Shown here piece by piece: positions 25,589 to 33,743 of a stretch of 64,000 nt of DNA (positions are counted from its first letter, which is position 1; every line of letters starts with the position of its first letter). The stretch covers positions 1 through 64,000 of the forward strand of contig CAJTGE010000001.1 in NCBI GenBank assembly GCA_910575795.1, read 5' to 3'. Source of the stretch: Clostridiaceae bacterium. Its GTDB lineage: Bacteria > Bacillota > Clostridia > Lachnospirales > Lachnospiraceae. Under the pieces are notes generated by a model. The model saw only the letters and a list, made by a program, of their open reading frames with translations. It did not search any database and was not told where the DNA came from. A program made the translations under genes and the position numbers.

Positions 25589-26350
25589 TTATTTCCTTTC
25601 TGCATTTGACTGCGTAAGATTAATTTTGATTCCCTCAGGCACACACTGGACATCCTCCAGGCCGGCTCTTATCAATTCCCGGCAGATATCCGCCCAGCTC
25701 TCACGGACCGGAAGTTCTTCCGCAAGCAAAATCAGTTCTGAGAGATTTTCTCCAATTGCTTCATTGCATCTGGCATTCAGCTCAAAGATATGAGCATCTG
25801 CCCACTCAAAGGCCAGTAATTCGTAATTCTGCACCTCTGGTTCTTCATCAGAATCCGGCACATTATTTTCCGGCTCTAAAGTTGCCTCCTCCTCTTCAGT
25901 CTGTGGATTGTAATCAATTCCAACCACCTGCAGATTTCGGATTACAACCTTAGCACGCCGATATCCACCCGCGCGATTGAGCAGAATAAAAACTTCCTGG
26001 TTTTCCCGAATAAGTTTCTCAGCATTCGGCGCTTCCCAGACCCATCTTGCTTCCGGATACTCAGATAATACAAGCTCTGTAACTCGTCTGAGTATGACCG
26101 AATACGCAAGCACCTGCACATCCTTCTCGGTCGCTTCCTTTACCGGTTCCGGTAAAAGAGGAAATGGTACGATTACTTCAATCTTTCTGGACGAAAGAAA
26201 AAGCAGTCTTATCACTGCTGCAAAAATACCGAGAATAATCAGTAACAGGATGGGCCATAGCCGGCATATAAAAGTAAGCAAAGCCAGCATACCTAACAGC
26301 ACCAGCGCCTCATAAGCCATGTGCCTTTTTTGATCTTTCTTATTCATCAT
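25589..26350 (-). CDS. Membrane protein with cytosolic domain (253 aa)
   Basis: The N-terminus MMNKKDQKRHMAYEALVLLG continues as two close hydrophobic segments (residues about 14-53), then a soluble acidic domain of 190 residues. No family recognised. The ATG overlaps the upstream stop by four bases, and the AAA ATPase starts four bases after its stop. It may anchor the AAA/VWA complex at the membrane, which is inference from operon position only. Confidence 0.65.
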   Translation of the reverse strand: MMNKKDQKRHMAYEALVLLGMLALLTFICRLWPILLLIILGIFAAVIRLLFLSSRKIEVIVPFPLLPEPVKEATEKDVQVLAYSVILRRVTELVLSEYPEARWVWEAPNAEKLIRENQEVFILLNRAGGYRRAKVVIRNLQVVGIDYNPQTEEEEATLEPENNVPDSDEEPEVQNYELLAFEWADAHIFELNARCNEAIGENLSELILLAEELPVRESWADICRELIRAGLEDVQCVPEGIKINLTQSNAERK

Positions 26351-26727
26351 TCTATTCCTTTCTGACTCCGTTCCTTTGGGATAAAGATATAGAGACAGTT
26401 TGCATTACTGCAATCAACAGCATCATGCAAAATTACTGCCGCTGCCTGCGATGAGTCAAATTGTTCTACCGATATTCCTTCAATACCTGCGGCTACTTGA
26501 CCAAGAATGATTCTTCTTTTGAGACCATCCGTTGCTGTCAAAACACGGCAAAACTCCTCCCCATCACGGTAGACCGAAATAGCATACTGTCTGTTCAAAG
26601 AAATCTTCATCAGAATGCAATGAAGTTCTTCTTCATTCAGACATCCTCTTGTCTTTCCCTTCATTGCAGCCTTAAATTTTGTGTGTTTTTCCTCCTCAGA
26701 GAGAAGGCAAAAGGTTTCATTTGTCAT
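26347..26727 (-). CDS. Unknown protein (126 aa), first gene of the AAA/VWA operon
   Basis: The protein MTNETFCLLSEEEKHTKFKA has no membrane segment and a compact C-terminal half (SSQAAAVILHDAVDCSNANC). AGGAGG precedes the ATG. It lies after the terminator that closes ssb and overlaps the next gene, so it heads the four-gene AAA/VWA unit. No family recognised. Confidence 0.6.
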   Translation of the reverse strand: MTNETFCLLSEEEKHTKFKAAMKGKTRGCLNEEELHCILMKISLNRQYAISVYRDGEEFCRVLTATDGLKRRIILGQVAAGIEGISVEQFDSSQAAAVILHDAVDCSNANCLYIFIPKERSQKGIE

Positions 26728-26748
26728 AAGACACCTCCTTTAAAACGC

Positions 26749-26792
26749 AAAAAAGCGCACATGAGCATACAATGTCTGTAACTCATGTGCGC
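26749..26792 (-). terminator. Intrinsic terminator after ssb
   Basis: GCGCACATGAG (26755-26765) and CTCATGTGCGC (26782-26792) form a perfect 11-bp stem. The minus strand continues with TTTTTTGCG. Confidence 0.9.
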
Positions 26793-26823
26793 CTTAAAAC
26801 GCCGGATTCAATTATTGCTCCAA

Positions 26824-27336
26824 TCAGTTTTCATCAAAGAATGATCCGCCGCCAAATGCCTCATATCCGGTAAAATTTCCGGACGTTTCAGCACCTGTCG
26901 CAGGAGCTGCCGCAGCATTCTGCGGAGCTGTATTCTGGGGAGCCGCATTTTGGGGAGCTGCATTTTGCTGTCCTGCAGCTGTCTGGTTCTCCTTGGACTT
27001 TCCTCCACCGGAAGCATACTCAATGTCATCCAGAATGATAACCATCATTTTTCTGAGTTCTTTGGTATCCTTATCTTCCCAGGAATCTTCGTCCAGTCTG
27101 CCGATCAGATTCACATAAGAACCCTCTTTCAGCTGCATCTTCTTGATGCGTTCGCATACGCCGTTAAACGCCTTAACCGGAAGGTTGATCCAGCGGCTGT
27201 CGTTTTCAGCATGAGGGTCATAGACCTTCTTGCCAATACGGAACCTCACAGAATCTCCGTTCTCAGAAAAGCGAAGAGCTGGCGTGTTGTCATAACCTTT
27301 GGATACGACGACTTGTGTTGCAAAAACTTTTAACAT
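26824..27336 (-). CDS. ssb: Single-stranded DNA-binding protein of the element
   Basis: The 170-residue protein has an OB-fold of about 115 residues (RWINLPVKAFNGVCERIKKM; SYVNLIGRLDEDSWEDKDTK). A linker made of repeats of Ala-Pro-Gln-Asn-Ala follows, encoded by a 15-base tandem repeat near 26900-26975. The tail SFFDEN is short and acidic but lacks the classic DDDIPF ending, so contacts to host repair partners may differ. The N-terminal strand differs from chromosomal SSB (MLKVFATQVVVSKGYDNTPA). It is preceded by leader copy 2 and followed by a terminator, so it is its own unit. Confidence 0.8.
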   Translation of the reverse strand: MLKVFATQVVVSKGYDNTPALRFSENGDSVRFRIGKKVYDPHAENDSRWINLPVKAFNGVCERIKKMQLKEGSYVNLIGRLDEDSWEDKDTKELRKMMVIILDDIEYASGGGKSKENQTAAGQQNAAPQNAAPQNTAPQNAAAAPATGAETSGNFTGYEAFGGGSFFDEN

Positions 27337-27420
27337 GGAAATCTCCTTTCTTGCAGGGGTTGCCTGCTATAAAAAATTATTTATTTCAAACCTGCTTTGC
27401 AGGTAGAAACCAAAAGAAAC

Positions 27421-27544
27421 AAAAAAAGTGCCAACCAGCACAATTGTGCTAATTGACACTTTGAAAACTCGGAAACTCATGATTCCTCTTTGGAAATCTT
27501 GAAACTGATGTAGATATTATAGCATATGCAGCTTCAATAGTCAA
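27421..27544 (-). ncRNA. Leader/terminator RNA unit, copy 2
   Basis: Minus strand: -35 TTGACT (27539-27544), 17-base spacer, -10 TATAAT (27516-27521), then TCTACATCAGTTTCA. A variable hairpin (GATTTCC/GGAATC), a shared GAGTTT and the terminator stem AAGTGTCAATTAGCAC (27426-27462) with seven T follow. The hairpin arms differ from copies 1 and 3 but keep pairing. A further hairpin (ACCTGCAAAGCAGGT) lies before the ssb start. Confidence 0.7.
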
Positions 27545-27557
27545 TCCATCCGAAAAA

Positions 27558-27719
27558 TCACTTGAAAATTGCTTTTTCAATCTCTGTTTTTGCAAAATCC
27601 AAAGCAATGACTGCCTTCAACAAGTCAAATCGGTAGGTGCCATCTTCATTTTCGTTTTCTCTGACTAACTCCTGAATTTCATTCAAGAGCCGATTTAACA
27701 TCTCCTTATCTGCTTCCAT
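27558..27719 (-). CDS. Unknown small protein (53 aa)
   Basis: The start at 27719 (MEADKEMLNRLLNEIQELVR) has GAGAGG upstream. The protein is a short amphipathic helix pair ending KTEIEKAIFK. It directly follows the membrane-protein gene and is the last gene before the ssb leader. No family recognised. Confidence 0.6.
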   Translation of the reverse strand: MEADKEMLNRLLNEIQELVRENENEDGTYRFDLLKAVIALDFAKTEIEKAIFK

Positions 27720-27720
27720 T

Positions 27721-28170
27721 TTAATTACCTCTCTTTTCTGTTCCCAGTGCATAGTAGCTGCATATCATATAGCCGCTCTCATGCTCATATACCGGGGTTT
27801 TGTCTGATAAGTATATAATAACAGTATCACCAATGGAGAGCGTCTTCATTCTTTGCCGAATAGGAATCTTCACTATGTTTTTCTCCAGTTGAACCCAAAT
27901 CCCTTTGGTTCTTTTTCGGATCCCGGACGTCTCAATTTTCTCGCAGGTTCCCTGGATGCACATATAGTTCCCCGCAAAGCTATTATAGCATAGTCGAATC
28001 CCATTTATAAGCAGAAACCCAGACAACAGCAAACAGGGAAGGCTGAAATAGAAATCCTGGAAGCCAAGTAAGATGATAATAAATAACAGCAGAAAAACAG
28101 CACCCCCTACAAGTCTAATGGCAATCTGCTTCTGTAAAGGCACTGGTAACTCATAAAATCTCTCCTTCAT
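27721..28170 (-). CDS. Membrane protein (149 aa)
   Basis: The start at 28170 has GAGGTG upstream. The N-terminal third has two hydrophobic segments (LVGGAVFLLLFIIILLGFQ; FSLPCLLLSGFLLINGIRLC), followed by a soluble domain with KNIVKIPIRQRMKTLSIGDT. It may sit in the membrane with the soluble part inside. Function unknown. It sits between the 28.7-kb gene and the 53-residue gene. Confidence 0.6.
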   Translation of the reverse strand: MKERFYELPVPLQKQIAIRLVGGAVFLLLFIIILLGFQDFYFSLPCLLLSGFLLINGIRLCYNSFAGNYMCIQGTCEKIETSGIRKRTKGIWVQLEKNIVKIPIRQRMKTLSIGDTVIIYLSDKTPVYEHESGYMICSYYALGTEKRGN

Positions 28171-28180
28171 CCGCTTCACC

Positions 28181-28744
28181 TCACAATACTATTAGTTTCT
28201 TTTTCTTCAACAGCCCGAGCAATATCCTTACGGTTTCATCCCTGCATTCTGCACATTCCATGATCTGCTCCAGACAATTATCTACGATGGTATTCTTTGT
28301 GTAGATCGCCTCCACCAACGCCTGTCGGTTTTCAGAATGGAGATATCGGGGTTCAGGTCTAATCTTATGCTCTCTAAGAAAGATAAGTTCTGCTACTGTC
28401 AACCGAATTCCCGCATTCCGAAGCCAGGTTAACGTTTCCTTTTCCGCATGACCCAAAAAGAACTCCGGTTTTGTATTAACCGCCGGACAGCAAATACACT
28501 GTGTCAGGATTCTGTATCTTGCCACATCCGTATTTTCCGCTTCTGTTTCTGTCAGACCCATTCTTACTAAATGCCCAAGCGTCCGCTTCTCCGACTCTGT
28601 TTTTGCCTGGGAAAATTCCAATCTCCCATTCAGCCACAGCGCCGCCTGTTCTCCGGATAAGCTATATTCCTGACCACATCTCACCACCTGGAGAAGATGT
28701 TCCGTAGAGTTTTCTTTTACAATCCCTTTGGATAAATAAATCAT
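28181..28744 (-). CDS. Unknown protein (187 aa)
   Basis: The start at 28744 (MIYLSKGIVKENSTEHLLQV) has AAAGAGG eight bases upstream; ATGs closer to it are less likely. The protein has helical segments, including GIRLTVAELIFLREHKIRPE, and several Cys (CICCPAV; CAEC). I recognise no family. It begins an operon whose promoter (28774-28802) carries the shared motif also found before parM and the xer gene. Confidence 0.55.
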   Translation of the reverse strand: MIYLSKGIVKENSTEHLLQVVRCGQEYSLSGEQAALWLNGRLEFSQAKTESEKRTLGHLVRMGLTETEAENTDVARYRILTQCICCPAVNTKPEFFLGHAEKETLTWLRNAGIRLTVAELIFLREHKIRPEPRYLHSENRQALVEAIYTKNTIVDNCLEQIMECAECRDETVRILLGLLKKKKLIVL

Positions 28745-28773
28745 GTTCATCACCTCTTTGACCTTTCAATTAC

Positions 28774-28802
28774 ATTACACGATTGGATAAGGTGATTTAC
28801 AA
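28774..28802 (-). promoter_or_regulatory. Shared-motif promoter of the 28.7-kb operon
   Basis: Minus strand -35 TTGTAA (28797-28802), 17-base spacer, -10 TGTAAT (28774-28779). The blocks TTGTAAAT and ATCGTGTAAT match the parM and xer promoters. Confidence 0.6.
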
Positions 28803-28818
28803 CATTTTATTACGCTGC

Positions 28819-29208
28819 TTATATCAAGTACATAAGGGCAACACAGACTCCGGCAATTAACAGAACACAAGCCACCACCAGTATAATCTTTTTAACCAAT
28901 GTCTTATCAATCTCCTCACGGCCTCCCCCTTCATCAAAGGGACGGACATCATCATAATAGCCATCATAGTCATCTTCTCTCACCGGATCAGATACTTCAC
29001 TGGCTTTTGCAGGAGCAACTGGTCTTTTTGTTTTTTCCGAATATCTTCTTTTCTTTACATGTTTCTTGCTTCTTTTTTTCTTCTCCCCGTGCGTTTCGGC
29101 AACCGGAACAACCTCCGGTGTCACAGGGGATAACGATTTCCCGCATTCCGTACAAAAGGATGCTGCTGAATTTGCAAGTTCTCCGCCGCAATATGGACAG
29201 TATTTCAT
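28819..29208 (-). CDS. Zinc-ribbon membrane-anchored protein
   Basis: The start at 29208 (MKYCPYCGGELANSAASFCT) has GGAG nine bases upstream. The N-terminus is a zinc ribbon (CPYC ... CTEC), then a very basic stretch (KKKRSKKHVKKRRYSEKTKR), an acidic linker, and a C-terminal membrane helix (IILVVACVLLIAGVCVALMY). This layout is common in Firmicute small membrane proteins, and the function is unknown. No close operon partner is obvious. Confidence 0.7.
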   Translation of the reverse strand: MKYCPYCGGELANSAASFCTECGKSLSPVTPEVVPVAETHGEKKKRSKKHVKKRRYSEKTKRPVAPAKASEVSDPVREDDYDGYYDDVRPFDEGGGREEIDKTLVKKIILVVACVLLIAGVCVALMYLI

Positions 29209-29450
29209 AGTATCGAACTCCTTTCCTGAAAATAAAAAAACAAGCAGATTCCTGAGAACCCACTTGTAGACGATATAAGTATAACAGTTTTTCTTTTCCA
29301 TGTCATCGGCATTTCTTATGCCACTTTTGTGCCATTTTATTTGCCATACCGAGCCAATGAAGTTTTTCACTGCAATATCTCACCACATGGTCATTATCAA
29401 GAGAAAATGCGGCGCAATCATCAGACTGCACCGCATTTTCATTCTTAACT

Positions 29451-30116
29451 TTAGAACATTGGATCTGAAGCGTATTCTGCTTCTCCCTCATTCTCCTGAT
29501 ACTGTGAGTTCTCCTGTGGCTGTGCTGTTCGCTGATTGACCTGATGATATTGATCTGCATACCATGCACTAAGCCATGCTGTATAATGCATTCTTGTCAT
29601 GAGTAATAACTCACTGAATACCTCATATGTCATACTGACTGCCACATGATTTTCCGGTTTACTGCCGAACTTAGGCACAATTAAACCTTTCTGATCTGTT
29701 TCGCCGGGGCCGCTATCCGCCACAAACAGGAAATCTGATTTGCTTCCTGCCAATAGCTGTGCTGTTCTGGACAGACTTTTCCCATCTGCACGGGAACGTC
29801 CGTATTTTGCAAGCTTCTCGGCAGAAGTTCCGCCCAAGCACTGATAAAGAGGTGTTTTATCCCCTGTTGTCTTCTTGTTCTTCAGAAGATAACGAAGCTC
29901 CCCACCTTCCAACTTGCGGCATAGTTCCAAGAACTCATCCACTGCAATATAAATATGGATGTTGTTCGTCTGCCGTTGTCCAGTCGGACGACTCAAATCA
30001 TAAGTTGCAAAGGCGAGATGAATTTTTCCAATCTTAAAAGCATCATTCAGACTCTCCACAAAACAATTGCGAGCATCTTTTCGGATAATCTGATGCTGGT
30101 TACGATCCTCATTCAT
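29451..30116 (-). CDS. Unknown protein (221 aa)
   Basis: The start at 30116 (MNEDRNQHQIIRKDARNCFV) overlaps the upstream stop by eight bases and has a GGTGG-type site before it. The segment KIHLAFATYDLSRPTGQRQT and later AVSMTYEVFSELLLMTRMHY suggest a compact mixed fold. I recognise no family. The C-terminal 35 residues are Gln/Glu-rich and disordered. It is probably translated together with the first YkgJ-like gene. Confidence 0.55.
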   Translation of the reverse strand: MNEDRNQHQIIRKDARNCFVESLNDAFKIGKIHLAFATYDLSRPTGQRQTNNIHIYIAVDEFLELCRKLEGGELRYLLKNKKTTGDKTPLYQCLGGTSAEKLAKYGRSRADGKSLSRTAQLLAGSKSDFLFVADSGPGETDQKGLIVPKFGSKPENHVAVSMTYEVFSELLLMTRMHYTAWLSAWYADQYHQVNQRTAQPQENSQYQENEGEAEYASDPMF

Positions 30117-30840
30117 TTTTTCCACCGCCTTCCTTTATGGGTGCCAGTTGCAGTAATGCAGTGATTTCTTGTGCATTCTTTTCAAACTGCGGCATAAAAT
30201 CCTGAGCCACATCGTAATGCAGATATAATCCGATAAAAGCCGCTGTCCATGAAAGCTCCATAATACGCTCACTGGCTGTCTTTTCCGCTTCACGGAAAAA
30301 CTGCCCTAATTCCACAATTGTCTGCTGCCATTTAATAAAGAACTCATCCTCTAACGACATTCCGAACTCCTCAAGCCATTCACGTACCGTATGGGTTTTA
30401 GAATTATCACCGCACCCTGGATTGGTAAAAATATACTGTATCTGGCTTACCGAAATTTTCTCCGAAGGATTTATATCCTTTTCAAATATAAGACATCTTC
30501 CTATTGGAAACAGCGCGCATACCGTTGGTTTTGCCTTATGGACAGAACATTTTCTATCTTTCATCAACGGGCATCTTCTTATGGAGCCACGAGGCTTCAA
30601 TCTGACTATCGGCATACGGGAGTCGCAGCCAATAAAAGTCTCGCAGTAGGTTTCAAACAGTTCTTTAGTCGTTATCCCAAGCTCCTTTGCCATGTTATAA
30701 ATATCTCTCGGCGTTAAAAGAATATCCTCCCGATTGATGCAGCATTTACCGCACATAGTGCAGTGAAACGGAAATGGCTCATCCACACCGATTTTCATTG
30801 TTTCTAAATTATCAACGATATTTTTTAATCTTGTATCCAT
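30109..30840 (-). CDS. YkgJ-type cysteine-cluster protein 1
   Basis: The 243-residue protein has the YkgJ pattern: FPFHCTMCGKCCINREDILL in the first 45 residues, then RRCPLMKDRKCSVHKAKPTV and CALFPIGRC. Eight Cys are spaced as in the family, thought to bind zinc or an iron-sulphur cluster; no general function is proven. A second copy lies 74 bases upstream as the next gene. Its C-terminal half is not conserved between the two. Confidence 0.8.
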   Translation of the reverse strand: MDTRLKNIVDNLETMKIGVDEPFPFHCTMCGKCCINREDILLTPRDIYNMAKELGITTKELFETYCETFIGCDSRMPIVRLKPRGSIRRCPLMKDRKCSVHKAKPTVCALFPIGRCLIFEKDINPSEKISVSQIQYIFTNPGCGDNSKTHTVREWLEEFGMSLEDEFFIKWQQTIVELGQFFREAEKTASERIMELSWTAAFIGLYLHYDVAQDFMPQFEKNAQEITALLQLAPIKEGGGKNE

Positions 30841-30863
30841 AGTTTTTCCTCCTTAAAATAATA

Positions 30864-30886
30864 AAGGCGCCGAATTCCGACGCCTT
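30864..30886 (-). terminator. Hairpin between the two YkgJ-like genes
   Basis: AAGGCGCCGAATT pairs with AATTCGACGCCTT in all but one position. On the minus strand TATTATTTT follows. It may separate or modulate the two genes. Confidence 0.6.
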
Positions 30887-30913
30887 GTTGTTATATCATA
30901 CTGACCTGAAAAT

Positions 30914-31594
30914 TTAATTGTCTCCGTCATCTGCCATTTTGCGCAAAGCAGCCAGCAACTTATCGTTATTGCTTTTGAACTGTGGAAAGAAAGACTTATC
31001 CAGATCGTAATCCGAATACTTGTAGAAAAGGAACATCATCACGGCCCTTGTCCGATTTTGCTCAGGAATCCTCTTCAGTAATCTTTCGATTTCCTGTACC
31101 GAACCGATATCCGTGTTCAAAAATTCAAAATCCTGCTTGCTGCAGCGCTTCTGAATCCATTTTTTCACGGACATCTGCGGACCAGAATAGTGATGCGGCT
31201 GTTCCATACTGAGATACTGTTCATATCCGCCAAGTTCATACGGTCCCACAGCAATGGGATATGTACGGCACGCCCTTGGATGAACCGAATGAATCGTACA
31301 CCGATTATCTTTCAGAAAAATGCACGCATCATCCGCTCCAGCTGTTTTCAGCATAAATACCGTGTATCCATTTTCACTAAGCAAGACAGGCTCCGCATAG
31401 GTAGCAAGCACATCTTCCACGCAGCTCACATTTTCACCTTTGTCTCTCAGATGTTTGGCAAGCCGAAAAGCATCCAGACTCTCCAGCGGCACGCTTTCCC
31501 TGACATGCCGGCAGCAAGCGCCGCACATCCTGCATTTAAATGGAAATCTGTCTGACAGATTGACAGGAACCATTTTTGTCATGAATTCTTTCAT
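30914..31594 (-). CDS. YkgJ-type cysteine-cluster protein 2
   Basis: The start at 31594 (MKEFMTKMVPVNLSDRFPFK) has GAGGAGG five bases upstream, while the frame farther up overlaps another gene. The Cys pattern CRMCGACC, then CIFLKDNRCTIHSVHPRACR, matches the first copy. The rest diverges, so the two are old paralogues. The conserved pair in one operon suggests different substrates or a heteromer. Confidence 0.78.
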   Translation of the reverse strand: MKEFMTKMVPVNLSDRFPFKCRMCGACCRHVRESVPLESLDAFRLAKHLRDKGENVSCVEDVLATYAEPVLLSENGYTVFMLKTAGADDACIFLKDNRCTIHSVHPRACRTYPIAVGPYELGGYEQYLSMEQPHHYSGPQMSVKKWIQKRCSKQDFEFLNTDIGSVQEIERLLKRIPEQNRTRAVMMFLFYKYSDYDLDKSFFPQFKSNNDKLLAALRKMADDGDN

Positions 31595-31607
31595 ACGTCC
31601 TCCTCGC

Positions 31608-31820
31608 TTACCAGATATCCCGGCACGGAACAAACTCCACAACGGTATCTTCGGCAATCGGCGTATCCGGCTTTCCATCAAACTCATTGTTGTATTTCGT
31701 ACAGATATTCGGTTTCCAGCCTTTGCATGGATCCACATCCACATACAGACAGCCTTCCGATTCATAAACCGGTCTGTCCCAACTGTCGCGCCCTTTATAG
31801 TTCAATATCAGTTTCTTCAT
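31608..31820 (-). CDS. Unknown small protein (70 aa)
   Basis: The protein MKKLILNYKGRDSWDRPVYE has a compact beta-rich pattern with YVDVDPCKGWKPNICTKYNN and GKPDTPIAEDTVVEF. No family recognised. It lies 14 bases before the second YkgJ gene and 20 bases after the next gene upstream. Confidence 0.6.
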   Translation of the reverse strand: MKKLILNYKGRDSWDRPVYESEGCLYVDVDPCKGWKPNICTKYNNEFDGKPDTPIAEDTVVEFVPCRDIW

Positions 31821-31840
31821 GATTGTATCCTTTCTGCGCC

Positions 31841-32218
31841 CTACAGGCGCCCAAAATCAGCTTTTTCCTTTTCAAATGCAATCTCCTCAAACACGAACCG
31901 GTCACAGAAGAAAAACCTGCTTTCCTTTTCGGAACGGATGATTTCGACTACATCCGACATGGTCATGGAGCGTCCACGGAAGCCCTCCGGATGCGATACG
32001 TTAAAACGTACATATACCGCTTCCAGTTCGGCAAGTTCTTGATCCATTTTGTTTTTGGCATTCCGGGGCACGGCGATGTCCAAATCCCCGCTGAATACGG
32101 CTTCGTAAATCTCAGCCGGGACATGTCCGCCACTTGCCGCCCGGATGCTTCTCAAATCGCTGAATATCAAGTATCTGTTTTCCGGTTCCGGGATGATTTG
32201 ATACAACGTGATTTTCAC
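31841..32218 (-). CDS. Unknown protein (125 aa)
   Basis: The protein MKITLYQIIPEPENRYLIFS probably starts at a GTG that overlaps the upstream TGA by four bases, with AAAGGGGG before it. The centre has VFSGDLDIAVPRNAKNKMDQ and VRFNVSHPEGFRGRSMTMSD. The last part repeats a sequence type common in plasmid-borne unknown proteins of Clostridia. No function is known. Confidence 0.6.
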   Translation of the reverse strand: MKITLYQIIPEPENRYLIFSDLRSIRAASGGHVPAEIYEAVFSGDLDIAVPRNAKNKMDQELAELEAVYVRFNVSHPEGFRGRSMTMSDVVEIIRSEKESRFFFCDRFVFEEIAFEKEKADFGRL

Positions 32219-32643
32219 GATGGTATCCCCCTTTCTGCACAGAGCTCATCTGTCTTCAAGAGCTGCAGACAGTATGGGAGCGTACAATCTCCTTCCCCTG
32301 GGAAGATATTGTTCGCATCTGGTATGATGACCCGCAAAACCTTGCGCCCGGTTTCCTCATACTCATCCAAGCGCACATCGCAGTCTTCATAAATTCCGGA
32401 AACCATATCTCCAGACTGGAAGCGTTCTCCAGACTGAACTCTTAGCCCCAAAGTATTGAGGATTCGTCCAATCTCCTCCGTCGGCAAAAAAAGTACCATT
32501 TGGAAATCCAAGTGCCCATAGCGTTCCAGCCCGTGGGTGTGGGCATTGCACATATAGGGCAAAAAATCTGTTTCTACCTCACCACATTCATCACAAGCGC
32601 CATTGGCCACCAGATGGATGAGCCAGTCAATTTTCTGATCCAT
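32215..32643 (-). CDS. DUF4262-like protein
   Basis: The 142-residue protein has CDECGEVETDFLPYMCNAHT followed by HGLERYGHLDFQMVLFLPTE and LGLRVQSGERFQSGDMVSGI. This order (a short Cys/acidic start, then THGLxxxGHxDFQMVL) resembles DUF4262. No function is known. It overlaps the next gene upstream by 17 bases and the next downstream by four. Confidence 0.55.
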   Translation of the reverse strand: MDQKIDWLIHLVANGACDECGEVETDFLPYMCNAHTHGLERYGHLDFQMVLFLPTEEIGRILNTLGLRVQSGERFQSGDMVSGIYEDCDVRLDEYEETGRKVLRVIIPDANNIFPGEGDCTLPYCLQLLKTDELCAERGIPS

Positions 32644-33427
32644 GTTGCTCCTCCTCTCTGCGGTAAAACGCCAACATACCCTGCATAGCGGAGCGTAAAT
32701 CCCGGTCGAAGCTATCCCACTCAGTTATGAGATTCTCCATAGATTCTCTGTCACACATTTTGGCATCGTCCAGACAAAGCAGCTCATAGTCCACCTTATC
32801 TGCATCGTCATAAGGAAGAGCCAGAACGCCTTCCTTTACGAGAACGAAAAACGTGCCAAGATGCAGCCCATCAGAGATTGGATAGTTCCAGCAGAGTTCG
32901 TTGTGATACCGCTCCCTGTAATCCGCGCAGAAATCCATCAGCGTGGAATGCGTTGGACCGTTTTCGTGGAGATAAGCAATCAATTTACTTTTGCTCCTAA
33001 GGTTATCCAAACAAATATCATGCGGACTGATCTCAACAATCCGTCTATAGACTGTCGGCCGTTTTTCCCGGACATTGACCAGCCAAAGAGCCGATTTCGT
33101 GGTACTCTCATGACACCAGGACAGCCTTAAAGCTTTTTCCAACAGTGCACGAGACAAGCTCTCACCGATTGAAGCGGATTCTCCGGAGTCTTGAGGAATT
33201 GCTTCCTTTTCCATCTCCTCATTCCCATTGACAAACCGGATAAGCTTATCTATCTCGGCAATGGTAAACCTATCAGTGGTGGCCTGAAATCCCCAGTAAT
33301 GATCATCTTCATAACCCGCTATGCCATGAATCGTTCTGTCTAAAATTTTGCCTGCACATTCTCCAATCAATCTGGAGGCTTCTTTCCAATCCAGTTTGAG
33401 TGTACGGCAATATGTGTAATTACTCAT
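32627..33427 (-). CDS. Unknown protein (266 aa)
   Basis: The protein MSNYTYCRTLKLDWKEASRL has a C-terminal region LGTFFVLVKEGVLALPYDDA and a helical middle. I recognise no family. It overlaps both neighbours by 8 to 17 bases, so the run 34692-31608 is tightly coupled. Confidence 0.6.
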   Translation of the reverse strand: MSNYTYCRTLKLDWKEASRLIGECAGKILDRTIHGIAGYEDDHYWGFQATTDRFTIAEIDKLIRFVNGNEEMEKEAIPQDSGESASIGESLSRALLEKALRLSWCHESTTKSALWLVNVREKRPTVYRRIVEISPHDICLDNLRSKSKLIAYLHENGPTHSTLMDFCADYRERYHNELCWNYPISDGLHLGTFFVLVKEGVLALPYDDADKVDYELLCLDDAKMCDRESMENLITEWDSFDRDLRSAMQGMLAFYRREEEQHGSEN

Positions 33428-33743
33428 TTGATTCCCTTTCTGCCATATATGGCTTGTAATAAACTGTGTCGTCTTTGTCAGATTGGTAAGCTCCTATGCA
33501 AACCTCGTGGCAGGGGCCGCGTTCAGGATTGTATTCTGCAAAACAGATTGGCTCAGCAATTTCCGGCTTTTCTGTATCCCAGTACACATTGATTGCAGGG
33601 AAATTCTCATCGTCGATTGCCACTGCCCTAAGACTGGTTCCGTCCGGCAGAGGCAGTACAATAGTCGGATATTCCGTCTGGGGGATTTTATTATCCCGAG
33701 TTTCCACCACACATCGGAAGTAATCCTGTTTTGACTCACTCAT
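33420..33743 (-). CDS. Unknown protein (107 aa)
   Basis: The start at 33743 (MSESKQDYFRCVVETRDNKI) has GGAGGTG upstream and overlaps the preceding stop by four bases. The sequence alternates strands, including YPTIVLPLPDGTSLRAVAID, and is acidic. No family recognised. Confidence 0.6.
   Translation of the reverse strand: MSESKQDYFRCVVETRDNKIPQTEYPTIVLPLPDGTSLRAVAIDDENFPAINVYWDTEKPEIAEPICFAEYNPERGPCHEVCIGAYQSDKDDTVYYKPYMAERESNE

Noticed and set aside
31595-31765. Long N-terminal extension of the second YkgJ gene
   Set aside because: It overlaps a well-formed upstream gene, and 31594 has a good ribosome site.
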